From Aquila chrysaetos chrysaetos (lineage: Eukaryota > Chordata > Aves > Accipitriformes > Accipitridae): a stretch of DNA of 64,000 nucleotides. The notes under the pieces were generated by a model. That model saw only the letters and a program-made list of their open reading frames with translations, searched no databases and was not told the origin of the DNA. Position 1 is the stretch's first letter, and each line of letters opens with the position of its first letter. The stretch is taken from the NCBI RefSeq assembly GCF_900496995.4, contig NC_044005.1:26107363-26171362 (forward strand), in the 5' to 3' direction. This document shows positions 12,961 to 40,270 of this stretch, one piece after another. Position numbers and translations under genes: made by a program.

Positions 12961-13830
12961 GCAAGTTTCTTGCTGCTGCTGAGGCATAGGTCCTCCTTAG
13001 ACGCTTGCACACTGAGAGAAGGCAGCGCATGGTGCATGGACACATCGGTGCCCTCACGGTACCGGCAGGTAGCTATGGTGCGAGTTATACAACAGCGGTA
13101 AGCCTCTGATTCTAACTGCCCTGCTTGGATTTCTCAGCACGTGTACCTGATGTAACTGGCTCCCATACCAGCTCCACAAAGATGGGGTAGGGAGAAACCA
13201 CTGGCAAAGAAAGAGAGCTGTTGAAATGGCTTGATCTTCCTTTACTGGGGAAGATCACGGGTGGATCTGGTCTCAGTCCCTCATGGAGGACCATATCCTG
13301 GAGACCTTCTCCATCATATGACCACTTTATCCTGTGCATCCCAAATGCAAACATAGACCATCAGGGAATGCACAGACTCAATTTCCTGGAAGGAGGATCC
13401 TGTGAGTAAGATTATATGGCAGGACATTATTTCCTTGTCCTCCTGTGACATGATTAGATACCCCCTTCCCATGAGGCTGTGGAAGCTAGCATATTTGTCC
13501 CTTGAAAGATGCATAGCTAACAGCATGTCAGTGGAGGAACTAAGTCCTCATGAAGTGTCTGGAACAGAGAAGGCTACCAGAGCAAGCTGTCCAGCCTGTG
13601 GCGTGTGTCTGGCTGCCATTTCAGCAGTCTGCAAGAAAGAGGGTAGCAAGGAATGACCTATGGATTGATTGCATTCTTCTGGTGGGCCAAATTCACAATA
13701 CAATCCTTTGGCTGGGCTCTCTGGATTAAGAGACAATGAAATAGCTTCAGTATTGTTGATAGATCCCATAGCTAGATAGAAAAGAACAACTATAACATAT
13801 GTTTTCAAGAACTGAGATGTCCATTATTTA

Positions 13831-14095
13831 GGATGAGAGGAAATGGCCTCAAGTTGTGCCAGGGACAGTTTAGATTGGATATTAGAAAAAATTTCTTTAC
13901 TGAAAGGGTTGTCAGGCATTGGATCAGGCTGCCTGGGGAAGTGGTGGTGTCATCATCCCTGGAGGTGTTCAAAAAACGTGTAGATGAGGCTCTTCAGGAC
14001 ATAGTTTAGTGGGCATGGTGGTGTTGGGTTGATGGTTGGACTCAACGATCTTAAATGTCTTGTCCAACCTAAACAATTCTATGATTCTATGATTC
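13831..14095 (+). mobile_element. CR1 LINE 3' end (sense)
   Basis: About 265 bp matching the 3' end of avian CR1 as I know it: GATGAGAGGAAATGGCCTCA, TTTCTTTACTGAAAGGGTTG, CTGCCTGGGGAAGTGGTGG, CATCCCTGGAGGTGTTCAAA, GGTGTTGGGTTGATGGTTGG, and the terminal ATTCTATGATTCTATGATTC repeat. It is 5'-truncated, as most CR1 copies are. Divergence looks modest, so this insertion is younger than the one near 6.9 kb. Confidence 0.93.
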
Positions 14096-16499
14096 CGATC
14101 TTAACCTTTTCCAGTGTCTTGTAAAAACCATTAGCATCAGTCAATTGACCCAAATCCACTGGCTCATGCTGAGAAAATTAAATTTTGTCCTTGCAAACTT
14201 CTACTTCGTCATCTGTTTAGATTCTATAACATTACTGTGACAGATCCAGGTGAGGTTTTACTTGGTGGATGAATGGACAGGGACTTAAGCATCTCAGTTG
14301 CACTGACCAGTACATTGTGCATGGCATGCTCCCAGTCCCATAAGGCTTGATTTTGTGCATGGCTGCAGGATGGCCTTTTGCTTAAGCCATATGTCCACTG
14401 ACATACGCTGAACACCTTTTGATATACTCATTATATGGATGGGAGGCCACTGGAACAAAGAACCATTGATGCAAGTTTAAAAGATGAAGACTAGTATCAG
14501 TGTACCCACTTTTGCAGCCCATGAGATTTCTCCTTTGAAAGTAAAGCCAAAAACCTTTAGGCCAGTTCAGCTAGACAGATCAAAGATCTTCAACATGAAC
14601 AAGCTGAGATAGTTTGGCATGTAATGTTAGTCTTTATACTTTGAGATTTCCAGAGATTCTGATTAGTGATGTCTTTTTTAATGCAATGATATGTTGTCCT
14701 AAGCATTGCGGTGGCACCTAGGAAATCAGTCTGAACTGGGTCTCATTCTGCTGGATAAGATCGACAACAAAAATATGATTTCCCCTGCAAGACATCTAAA
14801 GGTTCATCTAAACTAGCTAACACATTAAATACTCTGGTGCATGCTGTGTTTTCAAACCCTGTTACTTAAACAGTGTTCTTTTCTTTCTAATATTGAAGAG
14901 ATCTGACAATGTCACTCATCTGTGTCACTCTCACAAGCCATGGAAGATACAGAGATTATGTTTAGCCAGCTTTCTGCACTGTCTAATTTTGTGCTGGCAG
15001 GCTGAACTCCTGAGGTATGTTAGATGAGTCTCAGAGCTGCCTTAATTTATGCTGGCCAAACCATTTCCTTCTGCGCCATTTCACAGGTGCAGGATCAGCA
15101 GAGCAATTCATGTTCCACTCCCTGATCGCCCCTGCTCAGTTATCTACCACAGTTTATCCCTGAATTCCCAGCAAGGGGACAAATGCTGCCACCAAGCTGA
15201 AAAAAGCTTTATTGATCTGAGAGTGCTCAGACAGACTCTGCAACAATACAAACTGCAACTACATCCCTCCACCATGCTGCTTGCATGTGAATTTGGAGAA
15301 CTAAAATTTTCACTAGCACTCCCATTTTTTTGCTAGTATTTTAGTTGCATCAGGCCACATAGTAGGACAGAAGGTTGCATCCAGTTCCTTCCCAGAGATC
15401 CAATCTCTTTTGATTTTGTGTTTGGCAAAGTAGATAGTTTTTATTTATCAAGCCTTTCTGGAATGGAAATTTGGGCTCAAACTCTTCAGCTGAAAGAAAC
15501 CATCCAATCACCCTGTAGGCTTTTCCTGGTGTAAAGGTACAATCTAGCTGCCACATCATTGTTGAGTCTGGAGTTTAAGTGGATGCTCAAATAAATAAAA
15601 TCCACACCTGCTGCAGGCCAGTACCCATCTCTATTTGATTATGTTGTTTTCTTAGAGAAGATTTTTGATGGCTGTAGCTTATCTAGAATCTTAAGGGTGA
15701 TAATTGGACAAATCAGTTTAGTTGGGCAGCCGATTCTGTGCAAACCTAAGTGGAATAGTAATGCGTGACTAATACACAACAGCAGTCTGCATGAGATAAA
15801 GACGCATGTGTATTATATGCCACACAAACCCAAGACACTGTGGGAAGAAAAGACAAAGATATTTAACACTATATATGTGCTACTCCTCCTCTCCAAAGTG
15901 CACCCTCTTCTGCAGAACAAACACAGTGCTGTAGGGACAGTGAAGCATGACCTTCACTCTCTGCCATCGGATACCCTGAGACCCCATTGTTCTCTCTTCC
16001 AGTCTGGAAACAAGGGAGAAACTTCTCACCCCTGATCCAGCTTAACTGACCATAGAGCATCTGCCTGCTGATAAGCCAAGAGGCTCATTTCTGAGGAAAA
16101 TCTGGGGTGCTGTAAATCTCGTTCTCTGTCAGATAACAATAGTTGCTGGTCATGCCAAAACTCCCCCACTCTTTTTTTTGTGCAGATATAAAACCATTAG
16201 GTGTTCCCAGCTGCCCGGCCTTATTCTCAGCCTGCATGTGTTGGTATTTACATTGTATGCCTCTTAAGCTTAAAAAAAGACTCAAAAAAGGATTTCTTGG
16301 GGCTGAGGGAGAAAGAGGCATAGATAATTTACACTGGCATAGCCGGTGAACTCTTGGTCAACAGGCGTGGAGCCGCCGAAGAACATCCTAGAAGATGACC
16401 TGTTTTAAACAAGAGCCCCCTCCAGAAGTGAGGAATAACTACACTGATGTGCACTAACTTCAGTGGATCCAAGAGGTACTAAAACTGCTCTGCAGCAGT
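14096..16499. other. Intergenic DNA without recognised features
   Basis: Ordinary AT-rich sequence between the CR1 element and the orphan CpG island. Short open frames only, none with a recognisable motif. Confidence 0.5.
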
Positions 16500-17090
16500 G
16501 AAACCTCTCAGTACACACGGCAAGCGTGGGCCAACAAGCGATGTCAGAGTTGCCACACGGGTCGGGACCAACTGTCAGGTATCTCCGGTCCCTCAACCAC
16601 CGATGCAGCGAGTCCCGCGTGGCTGCTCGCCAAGCCACAGCCTCCGGAGCGGGGCGGTGGAGGAACGTCTTACAACAGTTGAAATGATGCTCCTGCCGGT
16701 AGTCCTTCTCAGGAAAGAAGCAACGAAGTCGTTTTCAGAAGAGGAGCTGAAAGCAGGCTCCGGGCAAAGCCGGTGGGTCCCGGGGGTTCGGTCCCCGCAG
16801 GGAGGGGAGGGGGCGGGCGGCAGCGCGTCCCCCGCCGCGGGCAGCCGGCGGCGCAGCCCCTCTGGCCGGGCACCGCCGGGGCCGCCCCGACACCTCGGGG
16901 CCCTCCCGGGCGCTGCCGCCCAGCCGCGGCCGCGGGAGCCACCAGGGCGTCGGCCGAGCCCTGTGCGGCAGGAGCCCCGTTCCGCTCCCGGGAGCAGCGC
17001 GCTACTAGGGCTGTCTTAGGAGTAAGCGAGCTCGAACTGCTCCATGAGGGGCACGGGCCGCTCCCCGCGCTCCCCTGGCGTTCAGGAGTA
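16500..17090. promoter_or_regulatory. Orphan CpG island
   Basis: CpG density rises from about 16520 and peaks at 16765-17060 (for example GGGGGCGGGCGGCAGCGCG), in otherwise AT-rich intergenic DNA. Both strands are open through it for over 120 codons, a GC effect. No known protein start was recognised. Weak donor-like sites (GGA|GTAAGC near 17030 and GGA|GTAAGA near 17089) would fit a spliced non-coding first exon on the plus strand. It lies about 1.3 kb beyond the 3' end of LRRC74A, so it is not that gene's promoter. Confidence 0.65.
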
Positions 17091-18229
17091 AGATCCTGCA
17101 GGTTTGGTGTACGCTTCCCTGGAAACATACCCCAGTGCTTAGGAACGGTCAAGAAAGGCTAATTACGTTCTAGGAATGATTGGAACAGAAAACCCCAGTG
17201 TTACGCCCCTGCGCGTGCAAACTACCCAACCTCTCGGATGCTCTCTGCTGCTCTGATTCTTCATCTCAAACCCCGCATATTGCCTGTGCGAAGAGGGCAC
17301 TGACTGCAATCGCAAGGAGATTCTGGAAGAATCACAGGCATCGGAGGACACAGACCTGCTGGGGTAATGAGGTAAAGCCTACTGAAGATGACTACCGAGC
17401 AGTCATACCGATGCCATCCATGTCAACAGTCATGTGGACCTCTGATGAGGCACTGGAGCCACCTGAACTCTAATTCAAAGATTTTTTTTTTCCATGTGGG
17501 AATTCTGCTGGGAAAGAGAGACTTACCAGGTGGTAACCGGCTGCTTCTTTTCCTTTCCACTGAAGGCTGGTATTCCCAAAGTCGCCAACATTTCCCAGTT
17601 CTCCAAGGTTCTTGGTGAAGTCTACGTTGGCAGTTGCTCACATGGTAAAATGTACTTCCTGTAGATCTGCACATCTGTACGTGCTTACATTTTCTAAATT
17701 CTGTTTATTTATAAATATCGATATATGCAAGGCCTTCATTCCTTCTTAAGAGTTGTTGAATTTTTTTTTTTTTTTTTTTTAATCTTGGTTTTAAAAAAGC
17801 AGTTCAGTATCTAAGCCATTTAAAATCTGTTATGGCTTCCATCCTTCTAACATGTTTTTTCCCATGAAGAAAAGAAATAAAATTCCTGTTACCCATAACT
17901 TTTTAAGCAACATGAGTTGTAGTTTCTTGTGAAATTTATTTTTCTCCTCTTGCAAAGGTCCCTGTGTCAGAACTGCTAAGTCTGGTAGGGGGTGTCCACA
18001 GGGCACTTGCTTCAGTCTGTCCATGTGCTCTCCCTCAAAAGGGGATAACAACAATATATGAGTGCCTTAGTTTCCTAATTCCCACTTTTTGTCTCTGTCT
18101 TTGCAAATAAGTTCAGCATTGTCAGCATACAGAGTAAGACAGATTTGGTAACCAGGTCCAAAGGACCAATCTTTCCCTAACCAAAAGGACCAGACTATAT
18201 AGACACCTACTGCGTAGTAGAATATCAAC
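17091..18229. other. Intergenic DNA between the CpG island and the 3' end of LRRC74A
   Basis: No gene was recognised. A T20 run lies at 17761-17780. Confidence 0.5.
17761..17780. repeat. Poly-T run (20 T)
   Basis: Uninterrupted T20 in AT-rich intergenic DNA. Confidence 0.8.
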
Positions 18230-18235
18230 TTTATT
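18230..18235 (-). terminator. Polyadenylation signal of LRRC74A
   Basis: AATAAA on the minus strand, about 130 nt after the LRRC74A stop codon. The 3' UTR would therefore be short, roughly 150-160 nt. Confidence 0.7.
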
Positions 18236-18367
18236 TCAACATTCAACAACTTAAGACTATCAGAGCTCCCCAGTGTTGGGCCTTCCCAAGCCCAAGGCCA
18301 CTCTGAGCTTTCTTCCAGTGTTTTTCATACAATCTTTCATTGTCTGACCTGCCTCCTTGCTTCATTT

Positions 18368-33166
<14,799 letters not shown>

Positions 33167-33256
33167 TTTGTCAATGCAAGCCCAGCAGAGATGTGACTCC
33201 TTGGATGTGATAGACCTCCCACTGTTCTCACTGAAGCCTGTGCCCCTCTTCAACAT

Positions 33257-36200
33257 GCTGTGGATGTACTCCCTCCCCAGCCCCGCTTCGTGCCCACCGC
33301 TCCCTGTGCATTGTACGCATGCAGTGCTGGTGCTGGTGTGGAGATAAGCTCACTCTGGGGCTGCAGATCTACAGACCAGCCGTGGCTTGGCAGCTTTTGC
33401 AAAGAGTCCTCCCCAAATTCTGCAGCCCATGTGCGGGGGACTCACAGTTCTCCCGCATTAGGTCTTCGTTCCCTCATGAGCTGCCTTTCTCCCCTTTCTC
33501 AATTTCTGAGCCCACCAGGCAAAGTGAATTTCCCCCTCTTCATCCCATTTCCCCACAAACCTACAAGCCAAACACAGGCCGGTTCTTCCTAGCTCTCCTG
33601 AACTGACTCACACTTCCCCAGGCACAGGCAGGACACTGTTGACTGACTTTGCGATCAGACTGGGAATGCTTGGTAGTACTCTTCAAGCATGGCAGAAAAG
33701 AAAGCATTTGAATGCTATTGTATATTGGGACTGAGTGTAACTAGACCCACTGGAAGTGAAACAGCTTCTCTTGCCCACAATTTATAATTTATTTCATAGT
33801 TAGAGAGAAAGAGAGTTTGGAAAATTCCTTTTTAAGAGGAATAAATGCATAAAAAAAATAAAGAGTAATTTTGCCAAAATAATTTCTGGCTAATAATATA
33901 ATACATATTTTTTTCCTACTCTGAATCTTCCTTTGCATTCCCTGTCACTGCTTTTACTACCTTCTTCCCTTACTCCTTATTTCCCTTTAAAGCTCCAGGC
34001 TATTGACCTGTAATTTTATACCTTTCTTGGGTGTCACTTAGCATCGATGTGTGACGTGGAGCTTGCAGTTTGCCTGTTCATTCAGACCTATGTGAGGGAA
34101 AGACTGGCCAGCTGGCACCCACATCACTGCATTTCAACCAGCCCTGCAGCTGCAGCTCCTTCATTAAGACCTTTTCCTTCTGCCAGACTTTATTTGTTCA
34201 AGTGATGGGTTTACTTGCATCACTTTAGTGCAAGAAAGACAAAGGAAAGGGTAAAAATAGGTCTAAATTCCACATAAAGAACTCACGAGACAAGTAGAAC
34301 CAAAGATTTGGGACATTATGACAGTACCCACTGATCCTCTTTGCTTAATGGCCCTACAATGCTGGACATTCTGATAAAAATAAACTTCCCACTCTGTGGA
34401 ACAGACTGCCTATGTTATACAAAACCCATCCAGACTGCATCATCCCCCGATAACATGGCTGTCATGTACCCATTACATCAGCCAGTCCTGCAGTGTGTGG
34501 ACTGAGCCTTCTGAGGTAGATCCAGAAGTGGTCCCTGCATCCCTGTGGAGCTGTAGAAGTTAGCACTGATACAGATGATAATACTGTTATTCAAGCAGAA
34601 ATTTGAAAACCATTGAATCCTGATTATTGGTGTTAAACCCAATGCAATGGAAAGTGATGGGTCTGGGCACTCCTTTATCACCTTTCCCCAGGTGTTGGGG
34701 CTGCAGACACAGCTTTCTGGTCAGCCTGCCTCATGCACGGCTGATACCAGTCACAAACCAGGAGCTAAGAGGGGAGTTGACTCCATGGTTTGCTGTATGA
34801 CTTGTGAGGGAATGCATCCAGATAACCGCAAATCCCTTCTCTCATGCTAGGTTAACAATGCCTATTCTCTGGGGACGTTGCTTTATATTGTCCCCTTATT
34901 TTTGTTGTACAAATATTCGATAAATCACACTAGCAATTTATACTTAAATAGGTCTCTGGAGCAGAGAAAATGTTTATTTTTTCCCTAGCATTGCAACAAG
35001 GTCCTAGTTCATGCCGCTAAACTAATGAAGTGGTCTCTCTTAGAATCACTAGTGATGGATGTAAAGGTCAGATGAAGATTTTAATAAATTGTTCTCCTTC
35101 TCTGCCAGGATAAAATCTAATTGATATATACTAAGGAATTTCAGCTGTGAAAGGAAGCTACCAAGGTTGTCCTCACTTCTTTCATTCTGAATGTCTGACA
35201 TAAGAAATACATCAGAATAACAGCTCAACTGGGGCAACTCATAAAATGGAACATAGAATTTTGCAGTATGGAGGCAAAATGATACTAATGTAAACATTCA
35301 GATATAAGCATTTTTTTTACATTCTGTAAGGAATTAGTTAATTTGGTGATGTGTCAAACTATATGATTATACTAACTTGGGAGTATTAAGTGTTGAAGGA
35401 ATTTATGAGGAAACAGCTACGAGACACGTGATTCTGTACCTAAGCAAAGTCTAAGCAAAGTATTTAGGAATTAATATTCTAAATGTTGTCATTTATTGAA
35501 AAATTGAGAAATTAATTTTATTGTGGTTTGGAAAAAAAAGTGTGTGCCTTAGCTTGGTCATCTAGTCAATGGTATCAAATCTTTATCTCCTATTTTAAGT
35601 CATGCCACTGTGGATATCAAAAGACTTCTAGAGAAATGATAAAAAAATATAAATAAAAATATATAAATAAAATAGAGATTTTTTTTTCTCCATCCTAATA
35701 TAAATAATTTAGACCAAGAAAAAAGCAAAACAACCAGACATTTTGACAACATTTTGCCTCTGAAATAGGGTAGGATTGACAATTATACCGTTCTCCTTGC
35801 TGCTACTGTCAGTCAAATTCAACCAGCATTTTACCCACAATTATTTAAGCCAATATGTAAAGAAAAATGGCAACCAACTATTAACTGACCAGGTATTTCC
35901 TAGTGATAATATTTTTTAAGTTAATACTGTCAAAAACTCATGAGAAATACTACTTTTAATATAATTGTTTGGGCTTGATAGCAGGTAATTAATTTTTTTC
36001 AGATCCCACTTAAGGAGTGAAAGTTTCAAGAGTTCATAGCTGAGAACAGCAACCTTGTTTACAGAGAAGCTAGCTAAAAGGGACTAATCCCAAATAGGCA
36101 ATATATTATTACTGCTGGATCAGAAAATCCCCCAGAGCTACCTTTACAGAAAAATAAGAAAGGATATTTAGACAAATGTCATTTTGAAGCAATGGAAAAT

Positions 36201-39200
36201 ATTTGATAAAGGATCTCATCTATTAGAGCAACCATTAGGGGAAATTATTATGTAACACTTCATAAATTGCATTATACTCTACTTAAATACAGAAAAACAA
36301 GAACCAAGGAGAGAAGTTGTCCCACATATCTGACCCTTACAGTAATTGCAGTATGAAGGAAAATAAGAAATTAATTTCTAATGACTAAGTGACAGGCCAA
36401 AGTAGTCTTTGAACTTTGAGAGGAACCGTTACGCTAAGCTAGCAAGTCAGGCCAAAATGCTGTGAGCAGACCCGGTGCCTGACTCTGCTGTGTACAAGCA
36501 CAGCGTGACAGCAGCAGGTTCAGAAAACTCTTCTGCCCTTCACGTCCTGCCTGTCCTTCTGGGCGATGGAGGGCTCAAACAGGATCTGGTCTCACAAGGT
36601 GCTGAGCTCCGACATCTCCTGCGGGCATTAGGGGCAGCCGGGTGGAGCTGCCTGGAAGCTGGTACTGGCAAGCCCTCTTCTGATGCATTTTGTTTTTTCC
36701 AAGCTGCTCCTGGGTGGCAGTTCCTGTCTCTGGGCACTGGCACCCTGGATCCCCATTCACCACCCTTCTCCTTATTGCTGCCTGGCCTTGGGAAGGGAAG
36801 CCTTCCCACCTGGTGATCAGCCTGCTGCGACAGTAGTCCCTCTTGGGTGCTGGCAATTTTCCTTTGGCCATTTCTGACTATTTTTGAAGCGAGTTTGCTA
36901 TTAGCTAAACACTGCACCTGCATCCTTCTCAGACTCGTTCTCCATGTCACCACCAGCAAGCAGTGGGTTCATTTGCTTTTTCTCTTCTGTAAATGAGAAG
37001 TTCACGGCCACCTCCGAGACCCTGTAAGTTCCTCAAGCCTACACAGAAAAAGCGCAGCTGCTTGGCTACGATTGAAACATCTCCAGGAGGAATGGTGCCA
37101 CTTGTAAGATCTGTGTTCTTGATTTATACTGCTTATGAACGGGAGAATCCCTTTTCCCGTTTGCAGGGGCTGGCCAGATGTCATGAAAAAGCCCTGTGGA
37201 GCCTGCGGCCACCCCGTCCCCCCAGCCTACCAGCACTACCCTTCTGTGACCTCACCTGCACCTTCCGACTCCAAGGGGTGACATTCAGTGCTGGAAACCC
37301 TGTTGCTGTGGGATCCCATTGGGTCCTGATAACTGAGAAGAGAACAGCTGCAGTTTTGGCTGTGAAACCCTCCCCCCCACGTATCAGAGAGCCGTGCCAG
37401 GCTGCTGGTAAGAGTTCTCCTCTCCTCTGAGTTTGTATTCCAGTTTGTAAAATTTCATGAGAAAGCCAGACTGTGGCAGTTGTAGTCTTAAAGGAGACAA
37501 GGATAGAAAGAGTGTATTCGCCTTACTAGTGCTGAACAGATTCAGACTTCCCTACTGCCAAATTCCCGATATGTTTGGTAATAAAGTGTGGCTTGTAAAC
37601 ATGTCAGCACTTAATGGGGCCTCAAATCAAGTACTTATTCATCCCACCAATTACTGATGGTGGTGCCAAAATTGGTTCAGTGCTTACTATTTTACATAAT
37701 TTATACCAAGGACTTTGTGACCTTTCTGAAGGGGAGGGGGTTTTAACCAAAACTGTAACAGAAGAAGCTTTCTGATAAAGGTTGAGCAGAACTAATATAT
37801 ACACTTAGAAATCTTACCATTATGGGTGATGCTCAGTGAACATAATCACTTGTACAGATTTTGAAGTTTAGGTAGCCTACACAGTGTAATATGGGCTATA
37901 CAGACAGGAAGAAAAAGTCCATTTCCCCAAGGATAGGGTACTTTTAGTGGTTTTGTTCCTCTAGGTTCTACAAAAATCTCTCAAGTAGTCCAGTCATTCG
38001 AGACCATGGTAGGGTTATATTTGGATACAGAACAAAATGCCGCAAAAGCCAGTGGAAGGTTTGACCCTGAAGCAGATGACCATTGTCAGCTTTGATTTTA
38101 TTGCCAAAGTTTGTAAATATTTTTTCTAGTGTAGGCCAAACAACTGTGGCTGTCCGGATACTTGCTTGTTTGTGGCACCAGCTAACATTCTTCTCTGATT
38201 TCAGTCTGATTATCCTGATGTGGGTTGGGTCTGAAGATACTTTCTTAGATCTTTCCTTTTAAAGAACAGCCTTATTTTAAATGCCCCAGTCATCAGCCCT
38301 TAATGTTGCAGATCCTTACTCTGGAGAACACCCTCCATTTTCTGACTAGAAACCAAAGATGGTTTCCGGAGTTTGCTTACTGCAGCAGGATATGGGAGAC
38401 CACAGTTCAGTTCTGTGCTTTGCCAGAGACATCTGTGGGATTTGAGACAAGTCACTGCATCTGTGGTCTGTGATGTTTTATAACTGGGGATTTGAAAACG
38501 AGACTGTTGGGATTATTATTTATATACATTATAACATCAGCTCAGATCCTAGCCATGGACACCCATTGTGATAATCACCATACACAAAAAGGGTAAGAGG
38601 CAGGTTGTCCCTCAAAAAGTGTTTTGTCTAAGTATAACCCATGAGACAGCAGCTGGTCACCATCAAGGGAGCAGTTTGGCAGCACTCGTCAGCGCAAAAG
38701 GCAGGCATGACCTGAGTCTTGACTTCATTGCAAGTGCCCATCTTAAAGAGAGTTTGGAAGAAGGCTACACACATTAGAAGTGTGCATTTGATAGCAGTGC
38801 TCAGTTCGATTGTTTGCATTTAAGAGGTTGTACACATTCGAATGTGGAATGAAGGAAAACGTTGAAAGCGTGGACTTCAACCAGGACTTCTCTTTTCCTA
38901 TGAGACTGTCTGGTTTCAACATGTGATGGGTCTCAACTTGCAGAGGCCACAGTGTGCTCACAGCCAGGTGAGAGGGAGTGATTTTGCAGAGCTGTGGTGA
39001 CCCGTGAGCAGCACACGGAGGGAGGGCACACTCCCGCACCGGTATTTCACCCACCCCCGATGGCATTTGTACACGTAAAGGTTGCGCTCTGCAAAACATT
39101 GACTATTGTCAACTGTGTTTGCAAAGCCTGTGTCATTATTAACTCCTCTGAGCAAATGGGACTTTATTTGCTTGGTGGCTTTCCAGGGGAAAAAAATTCC

Positions 39201-39289
39201 TGGGAATTTTCCTTTCTGTTTGGATTTCCAGAGCATGGGGGGCGAAAACTTCTGTCTGAAAACACAAATTTTGGGCTGGCGGGGCCAGA
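33257..39289. other. Intergenic region between LRRC74A and ANGEL1
   Basis: The 5' ends of the two genes face each other across about 6 kb. It should hold the LRRC74A promoter and any 5' untranslated exon, but I could not identify either. The part from 33.7 to 36.4 kb is strongly AT-rich with A/T runs (for example 35640-35695). The part from 36.47 to 37.43 kb is GC-richer with overlapping short open frames on both strands and no recognised protein. No transposon was recognised. Confidence 0.55.
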
Positions 39290-40270
39290 AAGCTGCCGTC
39301 AGCCAGCTTAAGGTCACAACTCCTGACCCCCCGGGCACAGCAGTGCTACCGGCCCCCGCCGCAGGGACCGGCCGGCTGCGGGCTCCCCGCGGGGCCGGGC
39401 CTGGGCCCTGGCCCCCGGCCCCGGCTGCGCTCCTGCCCCACAGCGGGGCCGGCGCGGCCCCACCCCGGCCGGGGCCGCGCAGCTGAGGCCGTCCCGCCCG
39501 CCGGCCGCGGCCTGCCGGGGGCGGGCGGCCCGGGAGCGGCGCGGGAGGAGGGCCAGGCCCGATCCGGCCTCCAGCCCAGCGCGGTGCCGGCCCGGCGCGG
39601 TGAGTGCCTGCGCGGCGCCGGGGCTCGGGCCGAGGCCGCGCCGTAAGGTCGTTGCTGAGGCGGGGCCGGCGCGGCGCGTCGCGTCGCCTCGCTGGGGCCG
39701 GGCCGGAGCCGGGGGCGGTGGAGGCCTGGCCGCGCCGGGCGGTATGATCGGCACCGTGCTCTGCTACGTGCTGCTGCCGGCGGCGCGGCTCCTCCGGGCG
39801 CTGCGAGGTAACCCGGCCCCGGGCGGGCGGCGGCGGGGGCCAGCAGGGGCGGGGTGCGGGAGCCCCTCGCTTCCCCCCGCCCCGGCCCGAGGCGGGTGCG
39901 GCCGGAGGGGCCTCGGCGGCGGGGAGCCAGGGTCGTGCCGGCTGCCCCGTAGCCCCCCGAGTCCCTCGCCCTGGGCGGCGGCGGAGGCGGGCTGGTGGGG
40001 GGCCTGGGGCTGCTGCCCGAGGTGGCGTGGGCGCTTGTGCCGGGCCGGGGCTGCTCACCCCCGGGGCAGCGCGGGGGGCTGGGTTTTTGGAGGGAACAGT
40101 CGCCGACTGTTGTGCGGCAGTGGCAGATTGCAACCTGCGTGGAGGCCCGAGCCTCCTGCCCCGGGGCTGCGCTGCAGGTCTAGGGAGGTCTTTGGAGATG
40201 GGCTGCTCTTAGGCCTGTTGCTCCCCGAGGACCTGCGGGTGACTCGTGGGTGGACGCTTGCTTTGGGTGC
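39290..40270. promoter_or_regulatory. CpG island promoter of ANGEL1
   Basis: Very GC-rich and CpG-dense DNA that contrasts sharply with both flanks. It covers the sequence upstream of the ANGEL1 ATG (39744), exon 1 and the start of intron 1, with many GGGGCGG-like Sp1 sites and no evident TATA box. This fits a housekeeping promoter. The transcription start is probably between about 39.3 and 39.7 kb. Long open frames on both strands here are a side effect of GC content. Confidence 0.88.
39744..39807 (+). CDS. ANGEL1: ANGEL1 coding exon 1
   Basis: Start codon at 39744 with G at -3. Encodes 21 mostly hydrophobic residues and the first base of Asp22, matching the human MIASCLCYLLLPATRLFRAL. The donor is CGAG|GTAACC. 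It sits inside the CpG island. Confidence 0.95.

Noticed and set aside
11715-12987. Open frames of 251, 212 and 317 codons around 12 kb
   Set aside because: They are translations of the pyrimidine microsatellite and the C30 run (Ser/Phe/Leu or Lys/Glu/Arg and poly-Pro/poly-Gly), open on both strands because the repeat lacks stops.
16775-16802. tRNA B-box-like GGTTCGGTCCC
   Set aside because: It deviates from the B-box consensus, and no A box or cloverleaf pairing is visible upstream.
16498-17019. 173-codon plus-strand and 147-codon minus-strand open frames in the orphan CpG island
   Set aside because: Opposed Pro/Gly/Arg-rich frames without motifs, expected from composition.
38958-40133. 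391-codon minus-strand open frame across the ANGEL1 promoter
   Set aside because: It is Pro/Arg/Ala/Gly-rich and lies in the CpG island, where stops are rare on any strand. It has no recognisable domain and overlaps ANGEL1 exon 1 in antisense.
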